Below, piece after piece: positions 60,766-64,000 of a DNA stretch of 64,000 bases. Under the pieces are notes generated by a model. That model saw only the letters and a program-made list of their open reading frames with translations, searched no databases and was not told the DNA's origin. Origin of the DNA: Vibrio coralliilyticus (GTDB lineage: Bacteria; Pseudomonadota; Gammaproteobacteria; Enterobacterales; Vibrionaceae); NCBI RefSeq assembly GCF_024449095.1, contig NZ_CP024627.1, positions 1,984,001-2,048,000 of the forward strand. The letters are read 5' to 3'. The position numbers were made by a program, and so were the translations under genes. Every line of letters begins with the position of its first letter. The stretch's first letter is position 1.

Positions 60766-61733
60766 TTTTCCCAAGCCTCCCATTCTGAAAAACATGCACG
60801 CTGACGACCATCTCCAAATGGCGTTAAGATTGGCGCTTCACGCTTACAATGATCCATCACGCGATGACAACGCTCTTGGTAAGGGCAGCCTTGTGGTAAA
60901 CGAAGTAAGTTAGGCGGGTTACCCGGAATTGTAGGTAGAATTTCACCTTCTGTATCCAGACGAGGAATTGCTTTTAGCAGACCTTCAGCATAAGGATGGC
61001 TAGGATTATAGAAAATTTCATCGACAGTACCGTACTCCATTGTACGACCCGCATACATAACCAATACTTTGTCACAAGAACCCGCAACAACACCCAGATC
61101 GTGAGTGATCATAATGATAGCGGTATTGAACTCATGCTTGAGTTCATTAAGTAGCTCCATAATCTGCGCTTGAACCGTCACATCGAGTGCCGTTGTTGGT
61201 TCGTCGGCAATCAGCAGTTTAGGACGACACAATAGCGCCATCGCGATCATCACACGCTGACGCATACCGCCTGAAAACTCATGCGGGTACATAGTGATAC
61301 GCTTACGTGCTTCCGGAATCTTCACGGCTTCAAGCATGCGTACTGATTCTTCGAATGCTTCAGCTTTGCCCATACCTTTATGAAGCATCAGTACTTCCAT
61401 CAACTGATCGCTGACTTTCATGTATGGGTTCAAAGACGTCATCGGGTCTTGGAAGATCATCGCGATCTGTTCGGCACGTACTTTGTTGAGTGCTTTTTCT
61501 GGAAGGTTAAGAATCTCTTTACCTTCAAATTTCGCGCTACCTGAGATAATGCCGTTCTTAGCAAGTAATCCCATAATAGCGAATACAGTCTGTGATTTAC
61601 CTGAACCAGACTCCCCTACAATACCTAGGGTCTCACCTTGATTCAGAGAGAAATTCAAATCGTTTACTGCGGTTACAATACCATCTTGAGTAGTAAATTC
61701 GACACGCAGATCTTTGACATCTAATAAGCTCAT
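60762..61733 (-). CDS. oppD: Oligopeptide ABC transporter ATP-binding protein OppD
   Basis: 323 residues. Two ATG codons stand in tandem; the second (61733) has AGGA 7 bases upstream, the first 4, so the second is chosen with small doubt. Walker A GESGSGKSQ near 41–49, FSGGMRQRVMIAMAL signature, LLIADEPTTALD Walker B. C-terminal motif CPYQERCHRVMDHC near 285 mirrors the cysteine-rich element of OppF. Coupled to oppF by a 4-base overlap. Confidence 0.95.
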   Translation of the reverse strand: MSLLDVKDLRVEFTTQDGIVTAVNDLNFSLNQGETLGIVGESGSGKSQTVFAIMGLLAKNGIISGSAKFEGKEILNLPEKALNKVRAEQIAMIFQDPMTSLNPYMKVSDQLMEVLMLHKGMGKAEAFEESVRMLEAVKIPEARKRITMYPHEFSGGMRQRVMIAMALLCRPKLLIADEPTTALDVTVQAQIMELLNELKHEFNTAIIMITHDLGVVAGSCDKVLVMYAGRTMEYGTVDEIFYNPSHPYAEGLLKAIPRLDTEGEILPTIPGNPPNLLRLPQGCPYQERCHRVMDHCKREAPILTPFGDGRQRACFSEWEAWEK

Positions 61734-61783
61734 CATTGCTTCCTTAATCTTTTATAGCTTTTGTTTTTATTTGCTATTCAGTT

Positions 61784-62686
61784 TTATCTGTCCTTAGGAT
61801 CCAGCGCATCGCGCAGACCGTCACCAACGTAGTTGAAGCAGAATAGAGTCACAACCATGAATGCTGCAGGGAATGCAAGCTGCCAGATTGCTACTTCCAT
61901 TGTCTGAGCACCTTCTTGAAGAAGGGCGCCCCAACTTGTCATTGGCTCCTGAACACCAAGACCAAGGAATGATAGGAATGATTCAGTCAAAATCATGCTA
62001 GGGACAAGCAAAGTCGAATAGACGGCTACGATACCCAAAACATTTGGCACAATATGGCGAGTGATGATTTTCCACTTACTCACACCACACACATGTGCCG
62101 CTTCAATAAACTCTTTGCTGCGTAAGCTCAGAGTTTGACCACGAACAATACGCGCCATATCTAACCAAGCAATTGCACCAATCGCAACGAAGATAAGAAT
62201 GATGTTACGACCGAAGAAGGTCACCAGTACAATGACGAGGAACATAAATGGAATCGCGTAAAGGATTTCCAAGATACGCATCATAATTCGGTCTGTCTTA
62301 CCACCAATAAATCCTGAAGCCGCACCGTAAAGCGTACCGATCAATACCGCGACTAACGCACCCATTACACCGACCATCAATGAAATCCGGCCACCCACCA
62401 AGGTACGAACATAAAGGTCTCGTCCTAAACTGTCGGTACCAAACCAGTGCTCCATCGAAGGGCCTGCGTGCATTGCATACCAATCAGTATCTTCGTAAGT
62501 GTAAGGTGCTAGCATTGGCAGGAATATCACCGCCAAAGTGATGAGTAGAAGAACGAACAAGCTCACCATCGCTGCTTTATTACGCATAAAGCGAATGCGA
62601 GCGTCTTGCCATAAACTGCGACCTTCAATTTCTAAGTTCTCTGAAAACTTTTCGATCGCTTCTAAATTCTCTTTTTTCGTTAACAT
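61784..62686 (-). CDS. oppC: Oligopeptide ABC transporter permease OppC
   Basis: 300 residues. A cytoplasmic N-terminus (about 35 residues, MLTKKENLEAIEKFSENL) then a membrane helix, the periplasmic loop with GTDSLGRD (the OppC/DppC hallmark, about 95–102), and five more helices containing the EAA-type loop EAAHVCGVSKWKI. Forms the channel with OppB. The ATG follows the oppB stop by 14 bases. Confidence 0.95.
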   Translation of the reverse strand: MLTKKENLEAIEKFSENLEIEGRSLWQDARIRFMRNKAAMVSLFVLLLITLAVIFLPMLAPYTYEDTDWYAMHAGPSMEHWFGTDSLGRDLYVRTLVGGRISLMVGVMGALVAVLIGTLYGAASGFIGGKTDRIMMRILEILYAIPFMFLVIVLVTFFGRNIILIFVAIGAIAWLDMARIVRGQTLSLRSKEFIEAAHVCGVSKWKIITRHIVPNVLGIVAVYSTLLVPSMILTESFLSFLGLGVQEPMTSWGALLQEGAQTMEVAIWQLAFPAAFMVVTLFCFNYVGDGLRDALDPKDR

Positions 62687-62700
62687 AATGTGACTCCAAT

Positions 62701-63621
62701 TTAGTAGCGAATTTTTGGATCAATATACGCAAGTAAAATATCGACTACTGCGTTAAATAGGATGAATAAGAAACCAATAAGAATGGTTACACCCATAACC
62801 AAAGAGTAATCGCGGTTAAATGCAGCGTTAACGAATAGCTTTCCGATTCCCGGTAAGCCAAAAATAGTTTCAATGACGACAGAACCCGTAATGATACCCA
62901 CAAATGCAGGTCCCATATAAGATACGACAGGCAACAAAGCTGGCTTTAGAGCATGCTTAATTACGATGTATGTATAACTGAGACCTTTAGCTCGTGCTGT
63001 ACGGATAAAGTTACTGTTTAAGGTTTCAATCATCGAACCACGAGTGATACGAGCAAAAGTAGCAACGTATAACAGCGACATACCGACAACCGGTAATGCC
63101 ATGTATTTAAACGAACCATCTTGCCAGCCCCCAGCAGGGAACCAACCTAAGTTAATCGAGAAAATATAGATGAGTACTGGCGCCAACACGAAGGAAGGCA
63201 TCACGACCCCGAGCATCGCGGTCGCCATTATAGAATAGTCAAGCCACGTGTTTTGCCGTAGTGCAGCTATAGTTCCTACTGATACACCCAGTATGACGGT
63301 AAAGATAAAAGCAGCGAAGCCAACTTTAGCAGAAACGGGCAAAGCATCTGATATAAGCTCATTTACTGTAAAGTCTTTATATTTGAATGACGGCCCGAAA
63401 TCACCAGAAATGATATTTGTTAGGTACGTCGTATATTGCTCGAATACAGGCTTATCCAGGCCGTATTTAGCGTTGATATTAGCCATAACCTCTGGTGGAA
63501 GCGGACGCTCACTAGAGAATGGGTTACCAGGCGCGAAGCGCATAAGAAAGAAAGATACTGTGATCAATACCAACATAGTTGGGATCGCTTCAAATATCCT
63601 TTTCGCGATGAATTTAAGCAT
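62701..63621 (-). CDS. oppB: Oligopeptide ABC transporter permease OppB
   Basis: 306 residues, the E. coli OppB length. N-terminal helix then FFLMRFAPGNPF, the OppB/DppB family start, five further helices and the cytoplasmic loop TARAKGLSYTYI, the ATPase-docking EAA-type loop. Separated from oppA by 137 bases containing a strong hairpin, which may set the OppA : permease ratio. Confidence 0.95.
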   Translation of the reverse strand: MLKFIAKRIFEAIPTMLVLITVSFFLMRFAPGNPFSSERPLPPEVMANINAKYGLDKPVFEQYTTYLTNIISGDFGPSFKYKDFTVNELISDALPVSAKVGFAAFIFTVILGVSVGTIAALRQNTWLDYSIMATAMLGVVMPSFVLAPVLIYIFSINLGWFPAGGWQDGSFKYMALPVVGMSLLYVATFARITRGSMIETLNSNFIRTARAKGLSYTYIVIKHALKPALLPVVSYMGPAFVGIITGSVVIETIFGLPGIGKLFVNAAFNRDYSLVMGVTILIGFLFILFNAVVDILLAYIDPKIRY

Positions 63622-63699
63622 AAACTCACTCTTTCAGTCTGTGACGGTTAAAACAAAAGGTAACAATCCAAACCATTCCATAAGTTTGGACTGAAATAA

Positions 63700-63731
63700 G
63701 GCGCTACATGCGAGTTCTCACATGTAGTGCC
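63700..63731 (-). promoter_or_regulatory. Intercistronic hairpin between oppA and oppB
   Basis: An 11-bp stem with one G–T pair (63700–63710 with 63721–63731) and a 10-base loop. On the minus strand only a weak T-rich tail (TTATTTC) follows, so partial termination or mRNA protection is likely rather than a full stop. Confidence 0.6.
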
Positions 63732-63758
63732 AAATTTTTATAGTTCTATCAGCTCAGA

Positions 63759-64000
63759 TTATTGAGCTTTGATGTAGAGGTCTTTCGAGAAGATCTTATC
63801 TTCTGCGTTATTTGATGGGTATCCACCAACATTGGTCGAAACAAGACGAGATGTTACATATTGGTAGATAGGAGCAATAGGCATATCACGTGCAAGCAGC
63901 TTCTCAGCTTCTACATACAGCGCTTCTCGCTCTGCATCAGAAGTCGCAGCCATCGCTTTTGCCATTACTTCATCATACTCTTTACTATGATACTTAGGAT
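63759..64000 (-). CDS. oppA: Oligopeptide ABC transporter periplasmic binding protein OppA (only 3' end in window)
   Basis: The frame is open to the window edge; about 79 C-terminal residues are visible. They read as the end of an OppA/DppA-type family-5 binding protein: EREALYVEAEKLLARDMP, then APIYQY, a conserved stretch before the C-terminus, and end KDLYIKAQ. First gene of the opp operon and usually the most abundant product. The N-terminal 85% lies outside. Confidence 0.9.
   Translation of the reverse strand, partial: PKYHSKEYDEVMAKAMAATSDAEREALYVEAEKLLARDMPIAPIYQYVTSRLVSTNVGGYPSNNAEDKIFSKDLYIKAQ

Noticed and set aside
1..64000. Many antisense or shifted ORFs of 60–150 codons within large genes
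   Set aside because: They lie within well-supported genes of known families, lack ribosome sites and show no domain.

Overview
This is a piece of the main chromosome of a Vibrio. The diagnostic genes are a 279-residue FadR carrying the Vibrio-specific insert, the CsiV cell-wall protein, an NhaB of Vibrio type, a DUF3360 permease beside pflB, and a free-standing CARF nuclease of the VC1899 type. The order art–pflB–pflA … lolCDE–mfd … ndh–hinT … fadR–nhaB–dsbB–ftsK–lrp–ald resembles, from memory, a V. cholerae chromosome 1 segment. I saw no rRNA, tRNA, insertion sequence, prophage or CRISPR array. Almost every gene belongs to a family I recognise, so novelty lies in small, regulatory and orphan elements.

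Layout. 1–4.6 kb: the 3' part of an AspT-type transporter, then a basic amino acid ABC importer (artP-artJ-artQ-artM, minus strand). 5–14.8 kb: anaerobic pyruvate metabolism, with a DUF3360 permease behind an FNR-type promoter, pflB, and pflA set apart by lpxR and a chemoreceptor; then a CbiM-like membrane protein and yfbU. 15.3–20.2 kb: the yeaG–yeaH–spoVR stress operon, with a candidate 30-residue ORF between yeaG and yeaH. 20.2–26.2 kb: envelope operon comEC-msbA-lpxK-ycaR-kdsB. 26.2–34.1 kb: DUF2062 protein, lolCDE, a degenerate PilZ protein and mfd. 34.2–41.8 kb: csiV, an acetyltransferase, then hinT–COG3014–ycfL–lpoB–thiK–ycfP–ndh on the minus strand. 42–49.1 kb: chemoreceptor, CARF nuclease, fadR, nhaB, dsbB. 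A 13-copy heptanucleotide tandem repeat starts inside the last codons of dsbB. 49.3–54.2 kb: ftsK, lrp and ald. 54.3–64 kb: yfbV, ackA-pta, a glutathionyl-hydroquinone reductase and oppABCDF (oppA cut by the window end).

How the genes fit together. PflB makes acetyl-CoA and formate, and Pta–AckA turns acetyl-CoA into acetate and ATP. FNR-like sites near the DUF3360 gene and ndh fit an anaerobic switch that raises fermentation functions and lowers the aerobic NADH dehydrogenase. KdsB, LpxK, MsbA, LpxR, LolCDE, LpoB and CsiV together cover lipopolysaccharide, lipoprotein and peptidoglycan biogenesis.

The most interesting items are the orphan CARF–nuclease with an altered ligand loop, the GCTAGAA tandem array fused to the dsbB stop codon, the candidate small ORF between yeaG and yeaH, the FNR-type promoter in front of the DUF3360 permease, and a pflA terminator that abuts the ribosome site of the next gene.
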